Below, piece after piece: positions 24,190-32,280 of a DNA stretch of 64,000 nucleotides. The position numbers and the translations under genes are program-made. Numbering within the stretch: position 1 is the stretch's first letter; the number at the start of each line of letters is the position of its first letter. This DNA is from Bacillus sp. FJAT-28004 (GTDB lineage: Bacteria; Bacillota; Bacilli; Paenibacillales; Paenibacillaceae), in assembly GCF_001280845.1 (NCBI RefSeq), contig NZ_LGHP01000001.1:2690765-2754764 (forward strand), read 5' to 3'. The notes under the pieces are model-generated. The model was given only the letters and a program-made list of their open reading frames with translations. It had not been told where the DNA came from and ran no database searches.

Positions 24190-25044
24190 TTGTATTTCTA
24201 TAAAGAGGATTTGATTAATCAAATCGTTGTAGATAAACCTGATCCTGCCGCTGCTAAAGTTCTTCAGGAAACGCTCGGCGGTCAGTTTGGCGAAATGCGC
24301 ACCATGATGCAATATTTCTTCCAGAGCAGCAATTTTCGCGGAAAAGCAACACAGTATCGTGATTTAATCCGCGGTGTGTTTCTTGAAGAAATTAGTCACG
24401 TTGAACTCGTACAACATACGATTAACCAATTACTGAATGGTTCAAGTGAGGAGCAGCCTGGTAATGCGGGTCTGGACTCTACTCCTCTCGATCAAGCTGT
24501 AAAGCATGCAAATCCACATCATTATATAGTGGGTGCACAAAGCTCGTTGCCGGTAGATGCTGCTGGTAATCCTTGGCTAGGAAATTACGTCTATAGTCAC
24601 GGCAATTTAATCAGTGATTTACTAGACAACGTCGTACTTGAGTCCACTGGTGTTCTTCAAAAATCTCGTATTTATGAAATGAGTTCAAATCAAACGTTCC
24701 GTGAGACTTTAGCGTTTCTCATGGTGCGAGATAACTCTCATCAAAATGCATTTGCAAAAGCATTAGAGACACTTGGCGTCGATTGGGGCAACCTGTTTCC
24801 AGTCCCAAATTATGATATTAATAAATATCCTGAATGTCGAAAATATGTAGAATTGGGCTATCATAACGCTCAATTTAACTTCCGTATGGATTCGACAAGG
24901 ATAGGCGAAATATTCAGTGGTCAAACACCAAGCAGGAATGAAGGAGAGTTAATGGTGATTCCCCCACCTGAAGGTTTCCCTCTACCTTATCTTCCCGAAC
25001 TTCCGAGTGAGCATAGTCCAGGAATTTACGATATGAATGCTTAG
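24190..25044 (+). CDS. Manganese catalase / CotJC-like spore coat protein
   Basis: 284 aa of the dinuclear manganese catalase family, which disproportionates hydrogen peroxide. Metal-ligand motifs are visible: Glu in LGGQFGEMRTMMQY, E-x-x-H in FLEEISHVELVQH, Glu in VVLESTGVLQ and His in VRDNSHQNAFAKALE. TTG start with GAGG seven bases upstream. Encoded directly after the Gln-rich gene and followed by a strong terminator. Homologues are often found in the spore coat. Confidence 0.92.
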   Translation: MYFYKEDLINQIVVDKPDPAAAKVLQETLGGQFGEMRTMMQYFFQSSNFRGKATQYRDLIRGVFLEEISHVELVQHTINQLLNGSSEEQPGNAGLDSTPLDQAVKHANPHHYIVGAQSSLPVDAAGNPWLGNYVYSHGNLISDLLDNVVLESTGVLQKSRIYEMSSNQTFRETLAFLMVRDNSHQNAFAKALETLGVDWGNLFPVPNYDINKYPECRKYVELGYHNAQFNFRMDSTRIGEIFSGQTPSRNEGELMVIPPPEGFPLPYLPELPSEHSPGIYDMNA

Positions 25045-25075
25045 TGTTTAGAATGCAAGCTGCTTCCAGATAGGA

Positions 25076-25103
25076 AAAACCCTGTTGAATAGCAGGGTTT
25101 TTT
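25076..25103 (+). terminator. Rho-independent terminator after the manganese catalase gene
   Basis: AAACCCTG and CAGGGTTT arms with loop TTGAATAG followed by a T run. Confidence 0.85.
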
Positions 25104-25258
25104 CCTTTTTCCTAATGGCAATTTACCAATGACTGTGGAGGTTTGTTGAAAATGAATGATTAAACGTTGTGGGGTATCCGAATATCGAGCAAGAATTTAT
25201 AGGCTTGAAATTTGTAATGGAACATGCAAACATAATCCTTCCAATATAGAAAACCAGG

Positions 25259-25438
25259 CTATTCGCTCTGGCTCGGTTTCTTGCGTATGCTTGTGAGCTC
25301 AAAAGCCTCTTTATGAATCCCTAGTTCTTGTGCCTTCTTCTTTTTAATCATCATGGCCTGTTGTAAGCTGGTGGCTTTAAATTCTATTGTGGTGCCAAAT
25401 GGATCCTCAAATGCATAATAACTTTTTTTATTCGACAT
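25259..25438 (-). CDS. Small 59 aa hypothetical protein
   Basis: An open frame beginning MSNKKSYYAFEDPFGTTIEF, the last part resembling the end of a glyoxalase-like fold (FEDPFGTTIEF), and ending with a lysine-rich tail (SIRKKPSQSE). The ribosome-binding site (AGAGGTGC) is good. It could be a small gene or the surviving C-terminus of a longer glyoxalase-like one. Confidence 0.5.
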   Translation of the reverse strand: MSNKKSYYAFEDPFGTTIEFKATSLQQAMMIKKKKAQELGIHKEAFELTSIRKKPSQSE

Positions 25439-25680
25439 TAGTATTGCACCTCTATTCTTTATCTTAAATACTGGTCATGTTATTGGTCGTAGTTAACTCA
25501 AATTATTGTGTCCAAGCATCCTGTTTATATGCACAAATTGGGACACTCTAAGGTTCGAGTCACTTGTTACCGGATGGCTTGACCATGTAGATTACTTATG
25601 AATTTTTGTATAATTCTTAACATTAATCCTATAACGCAAAAAAACCACGATTTACGCTGAATAGCAAGTAATTGTAAAAA

Positions 25681-25696
25681 GAAAATAAAGTATTAG
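25681..25696. repeat. Short dispersed motif AAAATAAAGTATTAG
   Basis: Second copy of the motif seen at 10895 and 30302, directly at the 5' edge of the DUF3231 remnant. Confidence 0.45.
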
Positions 25697-25703
25697 TTTA
25701 GAT

Positions 25704-25882
25704 ATGCTGATCCAAGCGGTAGTTACTTGTAGTCAGGTTATTGGTCAATCCATACGAGAAGATATTGGGGCATTTTTCGCTAAATACCTTATCACTAAAA
25801 TAGCATTAGTCGTTATAATACTTAAAATGAATAAAAAAAGGCTCATTCCTTCTCCACTTCAAATAAAGAGACTTGAGACAGC
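25704..25882 (+). pseudogene. DUF3231 protein, C-terminal remnant
   Basis: TCSQVIGQSIREDIGAFFAK and IPSPLQIKRLE align with the C-terminus of the intact DUF3231 protein at 26846-27364 (CSQVMGQSVREDIGALFAK, IPPPLQVKRPE). The N-terminal two thirds are missing. The open frame continues past the homologous end into unrelated sequence to 26087. Confidence 0.7.
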
Positions 25883-26259
25883 TAGGCTTAATGCCGCGAT
25901 CCTCGAATACTATTTTCACAAAGAACGTTTTTTCCTATTGCGGGGATGGGAAAGAATGGGATGTCTATATGTCTTCAAAAACGAAACACAGCAGCAACAT
26001 AATCCCTTAGAGATATCGCATGAATCGGAATTTTGTCCAAAAGCTGCCAAATCCCTATTGCTATATCTGGTGGTGTATACACCCTAATCTCATAAGCTTG
26101 TACGGTCATCTTGATCAAATAATAAATAAGGATTACATTGATGCTCGCAATGAGCGTTTTTGTTTGTTTTTCCATATTGAAATAATTAATATTCAACAAT
26201 GGATGATTCTGAAAGTTCTCTTCTGGACACCATTTTCGCCCCATCCGATCCATTTCTCA

Positions 26260-26397
26260 TTAGATCCAAATTATTCCCTTATGTATGCAGTAGTTTTTGT
26301 AATCCCAACAATACTCATCAAACTGCACTGTCCAAGACTTGTACGTTGCCCCGAACATCATCACAACATCATCTGTAAACGTCACCTGAACGATCAT
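26260..26397 (-). CDS. Possible 45 aa protein
   Basis: MIVQVTFTDDVVMMFGATYK preceded by GGGAGGG six bases upstream, which favours this internal ATG over the longer frame. Composition is protein-like but no family is known. Nothing else is seen in 25883-26534 except a tandem CCCTCCCATGTA duplication near 26404. Confidence 0.35.
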   Translation of the reverse strand: MIVQVTFTDDVVMMFGATYKSWTVQFDEYCWDYKNYCIHKGIIWI

Positions 26398-26534
26398 TTG
26401 CAACCCTCCCATGTAACCCTCCCATGTATTTCTGTATTCAATACTTAACACATGAATTAGACGTATGAATATTTGTTTCTTGGATGGGTAACATATACTC
26501 ATTCAAAAATAAAAATACGAGGAGAAAATGAAAA

Positions 26535-26807
26535 ATGAAAAAGTTATGCTCGTTTCTAATCGCTTTTTCAATCCTGTCGTCTGCAATGTCTATTCCTGTA
26601 TTTGCAGAGAAATCAGAGAAATCAAATCAATCGGATACTATGACTTTGGACAACAACCGAATGATTAACAACGGAACAGATATGAACACTAACAATTACC
26701 GAACTAATGCCGCAACTGATGATAATGACATGGATTGGGGCTGGTTAGGTTTACTTGGGTTGGCAGGCCTGATTGGGTTAAAAAGTCGCGATCGGGAACG
26801 TACCTAA
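26535..26807 (+). CDS. WGxxGxxG-type exported small protein
   Basis: 90 aa. Signal peptide MKKLCSFLIAFSILSSAMSI, an Asn/Thr/Asp-rich middle region, and a C-terminal hydrophobic DWGWLGLLGLAGLIGLKSRD with basic end, the hallmark of WGxxGxxG proteins in Bacillota. The C-terminus looks like a membrane anchor. GAGGAGA precedes the ATG. It is 38 bases upstream of the DUF3231 gene in the same direction. Confidence 0.8.
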   Translation: MKKLCSFLIAFSILSSAMSIPVFAEKSEKSNQSDTMTLDNNRMINNGTDMNTNNYRTNAATDDNDMDWGWLGLLGLAGLIGLKSRDRERT

Positions 26808-26845
26808 CCAAAAAACTGTTAAAAATGAAACAAGGAGTGAATTAA

Positions 26846-27364
26846 TTGGGAATTTTAAGTGGTAATCCTAAAGACGAACCAATGCACTATGGTGAGATTT
26901 TTAGTGTATGGCAAGCTTCCACTGTAGCTAAAGGCGCCGTATCTTGTTACCAAGCATACTTAAATCATTCCGGTGACAAAGAGCTAAAAAAGATACTTGA
27001 CGCTCTAATTGATCAAGCAAAGTTGGAGATAAAAGAATTTGATACTTTGCTTACCGATAACGGCATTGCTTCTGCGCCTTTAATGCCTGAAAGGCCACCA
27101 GTAAAACTCGAAGACATTCCAGTAGGTGCAAGATTTACTGACCCTGAAATAGCAGCAAAAATTGCATGTGACGCTTCATTAGGACTAGTTGCTTGCAGCC
27201 AAGTTATGGGCCAATCAGTTAGAGAGGATATTGGTGCTTTGTTTGCTAAATACCATCTCACAAAAACAGCATTAGGGTTAAAAATACTCCAGTTGAGCAA
27301 AGAAAAGGGTTGGCTTATCCCTCCACCACTTCAAGTAAAGCGACCTGAGATTGTTAACACATAA
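26846..27364 (+). CDS. DUF3231 family protein
   Basis: 172 aa, the length of a single DUF3231 unit; homologues are helical ferritin-like proteins often linked to spores. Begins GILSGNPKDEPMHYGEIFSV and contains ACSQVMGQSVREDIGALFAK. TTG start, AAGGAG eight bases upstream. Followed by a terminator. A truncated homologue lies 1.1 kb upstream. Confidence 0.85.
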   Translation: MGILSGNPKDEPMHYGEIFSVWQASTVAKGAVSCYQAYLNHSGDKELKKILDALIDQAKLEIKEFDTLLTDNGIASAPLMPERPPVKLEDIPVGARFTDPEIAAKIACDASLGLVACSQVMGQSVREDIGALFAKYHLTKTALGLKILQLSKEKGWLIPPPLQVKRPEIVNT

Positions 27365-27375
27365 ATATTAATTTA

Positions 27376-27402
27376 ATCCTGCCCCTCGGGCGGGATTTTT
27401 TT
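27376..27402 (+). terminator. Rho-independent terminator after the DUF3231 gene
   Basis: ATCCTGCCC pairs with GGGCGGGAT around CTC, followed by TTTTTT. 27403-27613 holds nothing recognisable. Confidence 0.88.
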
Positions 27403-27613
27403 AGCATTTGCCCATGTATTTCAATATTCAGTCGGTAATCGGTTTGTATTCATCTGCGGGACACCAAATCCACTTGCACATACCCTCGTGATAAATCAAA
27501 AATTGAGTAATTCCATTTTCAAGCTGCTATCCTTATATGTTACTCCCTAATAGTGCCCCTAGAATAAAGTTGCTTTGCCGACTACCTCGTTATTTTTATC
27601 AAAGAGAGCTACC

Positions 27614-28243
27614 TCATTTGGAGATAACCATTGAATTTTCACCAAGGTAAGGCGCATAATCCCATTCATTCGGGCGTCCCCTAAAAACCTCTGAGCGGAG
27701 TATCACTTCATTATTTTTATCAATAACAATTAAATAAGCTTTTACAACAGATACTTCATGGACAATATATAGACTTGCTTTTTGTTTTCTATCAGGACTT
27801 GAAAATGTCTTTTTCCAAAACCATTCATTTTTCATATCTGCTTTTATTACCAGATCAAATGCTTGGTTGAATGGAGCTGAATCCCAACCTTTTTCAGAAA
27901 TAATCTTATCAATTCCTTTTCTCAATAATTTCAATGTTATTTCCTTTTTTTCTTGATCATTCATGGAGAGGAATGTATCTTTGTGAAATTGAACTTGAGC
28001 CGTACAAACACCTGTAAAGTCTTTTATCCCGGGATCCGTGATTTCATCTACACATTCAATTAATACTTTCCATGAATCAGTGGTCTTGAATTTGTCAAAA
28101 GATCTTTCATATAACGAAGAAACACGGCGAATTTCATCCCGAAATTGAACTCTTTTTTGTTTCCAAGTTGCTTCATAGTGCTCCGGTGTTCCAGCCTTAT
28201 TGGTATATGGGATGTCCAAATCAAACTCTTTTAAGAAAGGCAT
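27614..28243 (-). CDS. Hypothetical 209 aa protein, duplicated cassette (copy 1)
   Basis: Differs from the protein at 32479-33108 in only about half a dozen residues near the N-terminus (for example IPYTNKAGTPEHYEATW here). Soluble, mixed alpha/beta, with KDTFLSMNDQEKKEITLKLL and a C-terminal beta segment; no family recognised. The downstream side lacks a cassette site, whereas copy 2 has one, so this copy was probably cut off from its 3' neighbour. Confidence 0.78.
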   Translation of the reverse strand: MPFLKEFDLDIPYTNKAGTPEHYEATWKQKRVQFRDEIRRVSSLYERSFDKFKTTDSWKVLIECVDEITDPGIKDFTGVCTAQVQFHKDTFLSMNDQEKKEITLKLLRKGIDKIISEKGWDSAPFNQAFDLVIKADMKNEWFWKKTFSSPDRKQKASLYIVHEVSVVKAYLIVIDKNNEVILRSEVFRGRPNEWDYAPYLGENSMVISK

Positions 28244-28290
28244 TCCTAAACCCCAATTCTTTCCGATTTTATTACAAATTCGGGGCCGTT

Positions 28291-28386
28291 GTTACGTTAT
28301 CCTGCCCGTTAGCTTAATAAAGAAAAGGAGCAGCTGCCGTAGCAAACTACCCCTTGTGTGTTCAACTATCGTCTCCTGTTAGCGTC
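28291..28386. repeat. Cassette-site repeat, complete (hairpin class B), mosaic
   Basis: Left side matches the site at 33157 that accompanies the duplicated gene. Hairpin and right side, including the flank CACCTGTATCC, match the site at 33817. This suggests a crossover inside the repeat. Confidence 0.9.
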
Positions 28387-28468
28387 ACCTGTATCCCCCT
28401 TAAATCCTACACAAACAACAAGGTGCCCCAAGCAGAAATTAGATGGCTTTCGGGACACCTCTGAGAAA

Positions 28469-28951
28469 TTAATCAGTCTTTTGTTTTAAATACTCATCTA
28501 CAGTCTCTCGCTGAAATTCATCCGTAGGATATATCCCTAAAACTTCATACTTCCAGATTGTACGTTGTCTATTTGGGGAAAGCAAAATTTCATCATAGTT
28601 ATAATCAACGTTAAACTTACCTGATTGATCCAGAAACATAGTCAGATTTGTCCATGGTTGAAGAGAATTTTTACAAGATTCCGCGTTAAGATTAACGAAG
28701 TTCTCTTCTAACTCTATAAACAGCTGGTCATAAATGCGACTATCTACTCCATAAACATCAGGAATATTATGACAATGTATTAAACTGTTTTTTTTGGTGG
28801 ATTTATAGTAAAAGTAGACTATTCTTGAATCTGGTAATATTTCAGCGTAGAGATATATTTTATCCCACTCATCAGGAATTATTCCTACTAGATTATTTCC
28901 TATAAGTTGATATAATTCCTCAGTTTTTTTCACAGATATATTAGCCTCCAA
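28469..28951 (-). CDS. YezG-like immunity protein (DUF600), cassette gene
   Basis: 160 aa of the DUF600/YezG family. EELYQLIGNNLVGIIPDEWD, KIYLYAEILPDSRIVYFYYK and WKYEVLGIYPTD are family-typical. In Bacillus, YezG is the antitoxin of the LXG-type polymorphic toxin YeeF. No toxin gene is adjacent here, as expected for an orphan immunity gene carried as a cassette against competitors' toxins. Confidence 0.85.
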   Translation of the reverse strand: MEANISVKKTEELYQLIGNNLVGIIPDEWDKIYLYAEILPDSRIVYFYYKSTKKNSLIHCHNIPDVYGVDSRIYDQLFIELEENFVNLNAESCKNSLQPWTNLTMFLDQSGKFNVDYNYDEILLSPNRQRTIWKYEVLGIYPTDEFQRETVDEYLKQKTD

Positions 28952-29002
28952 CTTGATTTAGAATAGTTACAATAGTAGTCTCATCATTATTAATATTATG
29001 TT

Positions 29003-29197
29003 TCACTCTGAAGGAGGGCTCTTATCCAATGGCGGTCTTCCTCCTTTTCTACCTCGAGCCCGAGCTGCTTGTAAACCGGCCTGGGTTCTCTCTCGAATCG
29101 TCTCTGCCTCCATTTCAGAGCCACAATAGCAAAAAAAAGCTTGCCTGCTGGTGTTCTGGTATCTACTCCGAGTGTGATGATCTGCAGACTGAAACAT
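29003..29197 (-). pseudogene. Serine recombinase (resolvase), C-terminal remnant
   Basis: VDTRTPAGKLFF and, after a frameshift, EMEAETIRERTQAGLQAARA then RGRKGGRPPLDK are the end of the catalytic domain and the start of the DNA-binding domain of a Tn3-type resolvase. The N-terminal half is missing here but a fitting N-terminal fragment lies on the opposite strand at 30424-30546. Confidence 0.8.
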
Positions 29198-29223
29198 TCA
29201 TGATGGGAAGCAATGAATTTTAA

Positions 29224-29520
29224 GTTAGACAACTTTGGACAAAGAATGAATGGCATGAAGATTGGTTTAATGCTCAAGTTGGAGGCAAGGATTGGGTTGG
29301 GGAGTTATTTCATCATGAAGTTGAAATAGATGGGTTTTGGGTTTATCGTGATTTAATTACGATTGGACAATATTATCTTTTTATGCAAGACACTGGACAC
29401 CCAGCACCAGTTGATAATACGATTCACAGTCGATTGAACAGTGCTTGGCATGATGGGAAACCCGTTAAAGGAACTGAAAAGCAGCGAGCTAACTCAGGTC
29501 GATCACTTTTCTTCCGTTAG
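29224..29520 (+). pseudogene. Formylglycine-generating-enzyme-like (SUMF1) N-terminal remnant
   Basis: Codons give FHHEVEIDGFWVYRDLITIG then QYYLFMQDTGHPAPVD, typical of the start of the FGE-sulfatase domain. No start codon is present and the frame ends at TAG 29518-29520 in a decayed cassette arm. The matching C-terminal half lies on the minus strand at 29874-30333. Confidence 0.75.
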
Positions 29521-29526
29521 TTTAAT
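29511..29526. repeat. Cassette-site repeat, single right arm relic
   Basis: CTTCCGTTAGTTTAATA keeps only the last arm of a right core. It lies directly 3' of the small membrane protein gene at 29537, the normal place for a site. Confidence 0.5.
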
Positions 29527-29536
29527 AACAAGTCGA

Positions 29537-29698
29537 TCATTTATTTTTAAGATAAGTAAAAACAGAAATCCAAAAGATGCATCCGAGCAAAATATGAATT
29601 CCACTTTCTTCAATATGTCTCCCAGTCCCACTCAGTAATAAACCTGAAAAAAAGCCTAGGACAATACAAATTAATACTTCAAGTACCTTGGTTTTCAT
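29537..29698 (-). CDS. Tiny 53 aa membrane protein, cassette gene
   Basis: MKTKVLEVLICIVLGFFSGL followed by a short polar loop and a second hydrophobic segment (ILLGCIFWISVFTYLKNK). AGGGGAG precedes the ATG. The stop lies about ten bases from the cassette arm. No family is known; similar-sized membrane genes occur at 57702 and 62672. Confidence 0.6.
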   Translation of the reverse strand: MKTKVLEVLICIVLGFFSGLLLSGTGRHIEESGIHILLGCIFWISVFTYLKNK

Positions 29699-29780
29699 AA
29701 AAGCTCCCCTAACAACCTTCTATAGTTTGATTATTCTAATTTACTTGTGAATCCCTGCTTCTGATACAGGTAAGTTTCCC

Positions 29781-29861
29781 CAGTATACGGCCCCTTACTT
29801 CAAAAAGAAAGAGAAGCTGCAGCGAGCAAGCTCCTCCACTATCGTGTCCCGTTAGCTTAAC
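29781..29861. repeat. Cassette-site repeat, decayed left part, right core intact
   Basis: Right core CCACTATC-GTGTCCC-GTTAGCTTAA; before it a degenerate class B hairpin (GAGAAGCTGC/GCAAGCTCC). Confidence 0.7.
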
Positions 29862-29873
29862 AATAGATTCAAC

Positions 29874-30333
29874 TCAGGAGATCGGAATATTTATCACTGG
29901 TCTAAAACCATGGTCGTTAGAATCACGCCTATCCGGTGGATAGTACAAACGTTGAGATCCTCTGCTTGTATATGCTGGACTAGACCAAGACCCACCTCTC
30001 AATATTCTGCAAGGTGCGTGACCAGGTCGACTTCCATGCTTTTCTGGACCTCGCGGGTTCTTTCGTTGGCTTTGATTATAATAATCCGGATCGTACGAAG
30101 AACTTATTTGCAACAGAGTCTCCACATCGACAGTCATGTAGATCTAACGAGTCTCCCCAAGGAAAGATTCTACCTTCCGGTCCTCTAGCTGCATACTCCC
30201 ATTCAGCTTCATATGGCAGTCTTACTCCTGCCCAATCACAATAAGCCACTGCATCTTCCCAAGAAGCAGAACTTAGGGGATCATGAGTAAGTCGTGTTAT
30301 AGAAAATAAAGTATTAGACTGATGATGCGTCAT
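29874..30333 (-). pseudogene. Formylglycine-generating-enzyme-like (SUMF1) C-terminal remnant
   Basis: [20 protein letters not shown] and [20 protein letters not shown] are the FGE core; after a one-base frameshift near 30095 the frame continues GSRPGHAPCRILRGGSWSSP to HGFRPVINIPIS. These are the conserved [19 protein letters not shown] and G-F-R motifs. The N-terminal part is absent and instead lies on the plus strand at 29224-29520. Confidence 0.85.
30302..30320. repeat. Short dispersed motif AAAATAAAGTATTAGACT
   Basis: Third copy of the motif found at 10895 and 25681. It lies just where homology of the FGE-like remnant ends. Confidence 0.5.
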
Positions 30334-30423
30334 TAAGCTAACTAAATCTTAATAATCAGCAAGGGATATTTCATGAAATTAACGAATATAGTTCATACGG
30401 TTTTCTAAAGGTATTTTGCGAAC

Positions 30424-30546
30424 TTGCGTTCCGGGGATGCATTAGTCATTTGGAAATTGGATCGCCTTGGTCGGACGACTAAGCAGTTAATCGAGCTTTC
30501 GCATGATCTAAAGGAAAGAGGAATCTGCAGCACGTTTGTTTTTTAG
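30424..30546 (+). pseudogene. Serine recombinase (resolvase) N-terminal-domain remnant
   Basis: [20 protein letters not shown] and [14 protein letters not shown] are the R-S-G-D / W-K-L-D-R-L-G-R motif of resolvase catalytic domains (the Arg residues of the active site). It ends at a TAG at 30544. The next expected segment (DTRTPAGKL) is on the minus strand at 29.2 kb. Confidence 0.82.
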
Positions 30547-30574
30547 AATGAACGACATGGTACATCATTTCCCC

Positions 30575-30755
30575 GTCGGGAATGGGACTATGTTCTTGTC
30601 ACTAGTCGGGAATGGGATCAAGTTCTTGTCATCATCAAATGACAAGAACTTGATCCCATTAATAAAAAAAACCGCATTTTGCGCGGCTTTAATGGGACAA
30701 TGTTCTTGACTTCCGACAATTATATTGTCGGATGTCAAGAACTTGATCCCATTCC
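30575..30755. repeat. MITE-like inverted-repeat element
   Basis: Contains four related copies of the sequence GGGATCAAGTTCTTGTC in both orientations, including a perfect hairpin TGGGATCAAGTTCTTGTCA over an 8-base loop, and an internal terminator-like CCGC/GCGG hairpin with A run. No coding capacity. It has inserted into the 3' end of the 30.7-30.9 kb gene. A partial relative lies at 35528. Confidence 0.65.
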
Positions 30756-30895
30756 CTACCAACTTTATCAATCATCCACTTTAGCCCTGCGTAGACTCCC
30801 ATAAAGTATTGATCTGTTGCATTCTCATGTGTATTTATCCATTCACGCAATTGATATTTTCGCTCCTGAGTCATCTCCACAGTAACAGTGAACAT
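30689..30895 (-). CDS. Small hypothetical cassette gene, 3' end replaced by MITE-like element
   Basis: MFTVTVEMTQERKYQLREWI and FMGVYAGLKWMIDKVG are the native part (about 45 residues, to about 30760); the remainder to the stop at 30689 is read from the MITE-like repeat. AAAGAG precedes the ATG. No family is recognised. Its leader carries the shared ACCACATATTGG element. Confidence 0.5.
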   Translation of the reverse strand: MFTVTVEMTQERKYQLREWINTHENATDQYFMGVYAGLKWMIDKVGREWDQVLDIRQYNCRKSRTLSH

Positions 30896-30954
30896 AAAAT
30901 CAACTCTTTTAAAGTTTAATGTGTAACTCCACTTACCTTAAGCCTTTCTTATAC

Positions 30955-31000
30955 TACCACATATTGGAACTATTCTGCCCGTTAGCGTAATGGATGAGCT
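30955..31000. repeat. Cassette-site repeat, left core only
   Basis: Shared leader ACCACATATT then GGAACTATT-CTGCCC-GTTAGCGTAA and the start of a hairpin (GGATGAGC). Right arm and right core are missing; the lipoprotein gene ends at 31012. Confidence 0.75.
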
Positions 31001-31011
31001 AAGCGACCATG

Positions 31012-31428
31012 CTACTCGATAAGTTCTGGAGAGGTATCTCCACCCTGTTCGAGAAAAATTATCTCAGTTGGAGTAACTTCATACTTCCAATATGCACTCA
31101 AAGTACCTTCTTTCTCCGCTGAGTCTCGAAAGTCTACTGCTTTCCAATATTCAGTCAAAGTAACGATGTACACATCATTCTCCTTCTTAGTTGCTGATGA
31201 TTCAAACTCACCAGGAATCGTTATCCCTGGAGCTGGTCCTCCACCGTGGATTGTTCCCTTCACCCTTGAAGCTTCAAGAGGAAAGCCATTTCTTTTTTCC
31301 TGAACTACTTTGGCAATGGCATCATTGCCTGAAAATCGGTTTCCGTCATTTGTTGTTTCATCTACATTTGAACAAGATGTCAACATAAACGCAGTCAATA
31401 ATAGTGTCACAAGATATCTCAAGTACAT
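31012..31428 (-). CDS. Hypothetical lipoprotein, cassette gene
   Basis: 138 aa. Signal peptide YLRYLVTLLLTAFMLTSC ends in the lipobox LTSC, so it is probably a membrane-anchored lipoprotein. The mature part is unrecognised; it contains GTIHGGGPAPGITIPGEFES and WKYEVTPTEIIFLEQGGDTS. AGGGTGG precedes the start. Confidence 0.72.
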   Translation of the reverse strand: MYLRYLVTLLLTAFMLTSCSNVDETTNDGNRFSGNDAIAKVVQEKRNGFPLEASRVKGTIHGGGPAPGITIPGEFESSATKKENDVYIVTLTEYWKAVDFRDSAEKEGTLSAYWKYEVTPTEIIFLEQGGDTSPELIE

Positions 31429-31504
31429 TTGTTTATTGCCACCCTCTTTCTGAGTTTATCAGTTAATTGACTCTCAATAACATTAGACCAAATTTATAAT
31501 TAAT

Positions 31505-31636
31505 TTGTTGTAACGCCTATCAGCTACATATGTACAAAAACCACTATTTTGTGATGTAGTAAAAAGGAGCTGCCGCGGCAGCTCCTTCAACTTTGTATAG
31601 AGTCCTTCATTGAAGTAACGTTTCCCGTTAGTTCAA
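31505..31636. repeat. Cassette-site repeat, long class D
   Basis: Left core decayed (GTAACGCCTATCAG), then the TACATATGTAC palindrome, an AT-rich stretch, the hairpin AAGGAGCTGCC/GGCAGCTCCTT and right core TTGAAGTAAC-GTTTCCC-GTTAGTTCAA. Same class as 9326-9462. Confidence 0.85.
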
Positions 31637-31652
31637 TATTTTTTGTTTCTCA

Positions 31653-32180
31653 TCATAAATTGGCTACCCGATAGCCTTTCACTCCATTATGAGAAAACTC
31701 TTTTAGACTGCTTTTCCATTCAATGATATATGGAAGAACCGACTCTATCTCACTTTCAAGAAAGACGTACATCATAAAATGCTTTAGCAGAAAATTATTG
31801 AGCAATAAGAAAAAAGCCTCAACTTCAGCTTCAGTCGTTTCTTTCCCCCGCTTGAATCCAATCCCAAATAACTCTACGACTCCAAACGGTGGAATAGTAT
31901 CCCAAAAATCAAAATCCTTATCTTCTATATCCTTTACGACGCTTTGCTCCATGGATGCAAGCATCGACGATTTTTCCTGCTTCAAATCGCGCAGGCTAAA
32001 CTTCAGCGTCAGTTCTATACTTTCGCAATTAACTTCAATATCAGCATGGTTGGAATTACGTCCAGAATGAACCGTTATTCGATGGTTATCTACGCAATGC
32101 TTAATTTCCAGATTTGCATCCTCCCATGCCTCCAGTACAAATTCTTTCTCCTCCAAAAACAAATAAACCCTTGTTGCCAT
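31653..32180 (-). CDS. Hypothetical 175 aa protein, cassette gene
   Basis: Unrecognised. MATRVYLFLEEKEFVLEAWE opens a beta-rich N-terminal half; the C-terminal half contains FFLLLNNFLLKHFMMYVFLE, a hydrophobic helix pair. The start at 32180 is chosen because GGAGGTAAAG lies directly upstream. It is flanked by sites at 31505 and 32281. Confidence 0.68.
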   Translation of the reverse strand: MATRVYLFLEEKEFVLEAWEDANLEIKHCVDNHRITVHSGRNSNHADIEVNCESIELTLKFSLRDLKQEKSSMLASMEQSVVKDIEDKDFDFWDTIPPFGVVELFGIGFKRGKETTEAEVEAFFLLLNNFLLKHFMMYVFLESEIESVLPYIIEWKSSLKEFSHNGVKGYRVANL

Positions 32181-32280
32181 CTTTACCTCCACTTAAATGG
32201 GTATGATGTGACTCCCAAACCATCACATTATCATTCATAAGTATGCACGTACAATTACAAACGAAAAAGATTAGGGATTG

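Noticed and set aside
25975..26253. 92-codon minus-strand frame overlapping the DUF3231 remnant
   Set aside because: It partly overlaps the tail of the remnant's open frame and lacks a ribosome-binding site.
30565..30771. 68-codon frame through the MITE-like element
   Set aside because: It consists of the translated repeat itself (KFLSFDD-type repeats), not a gene.
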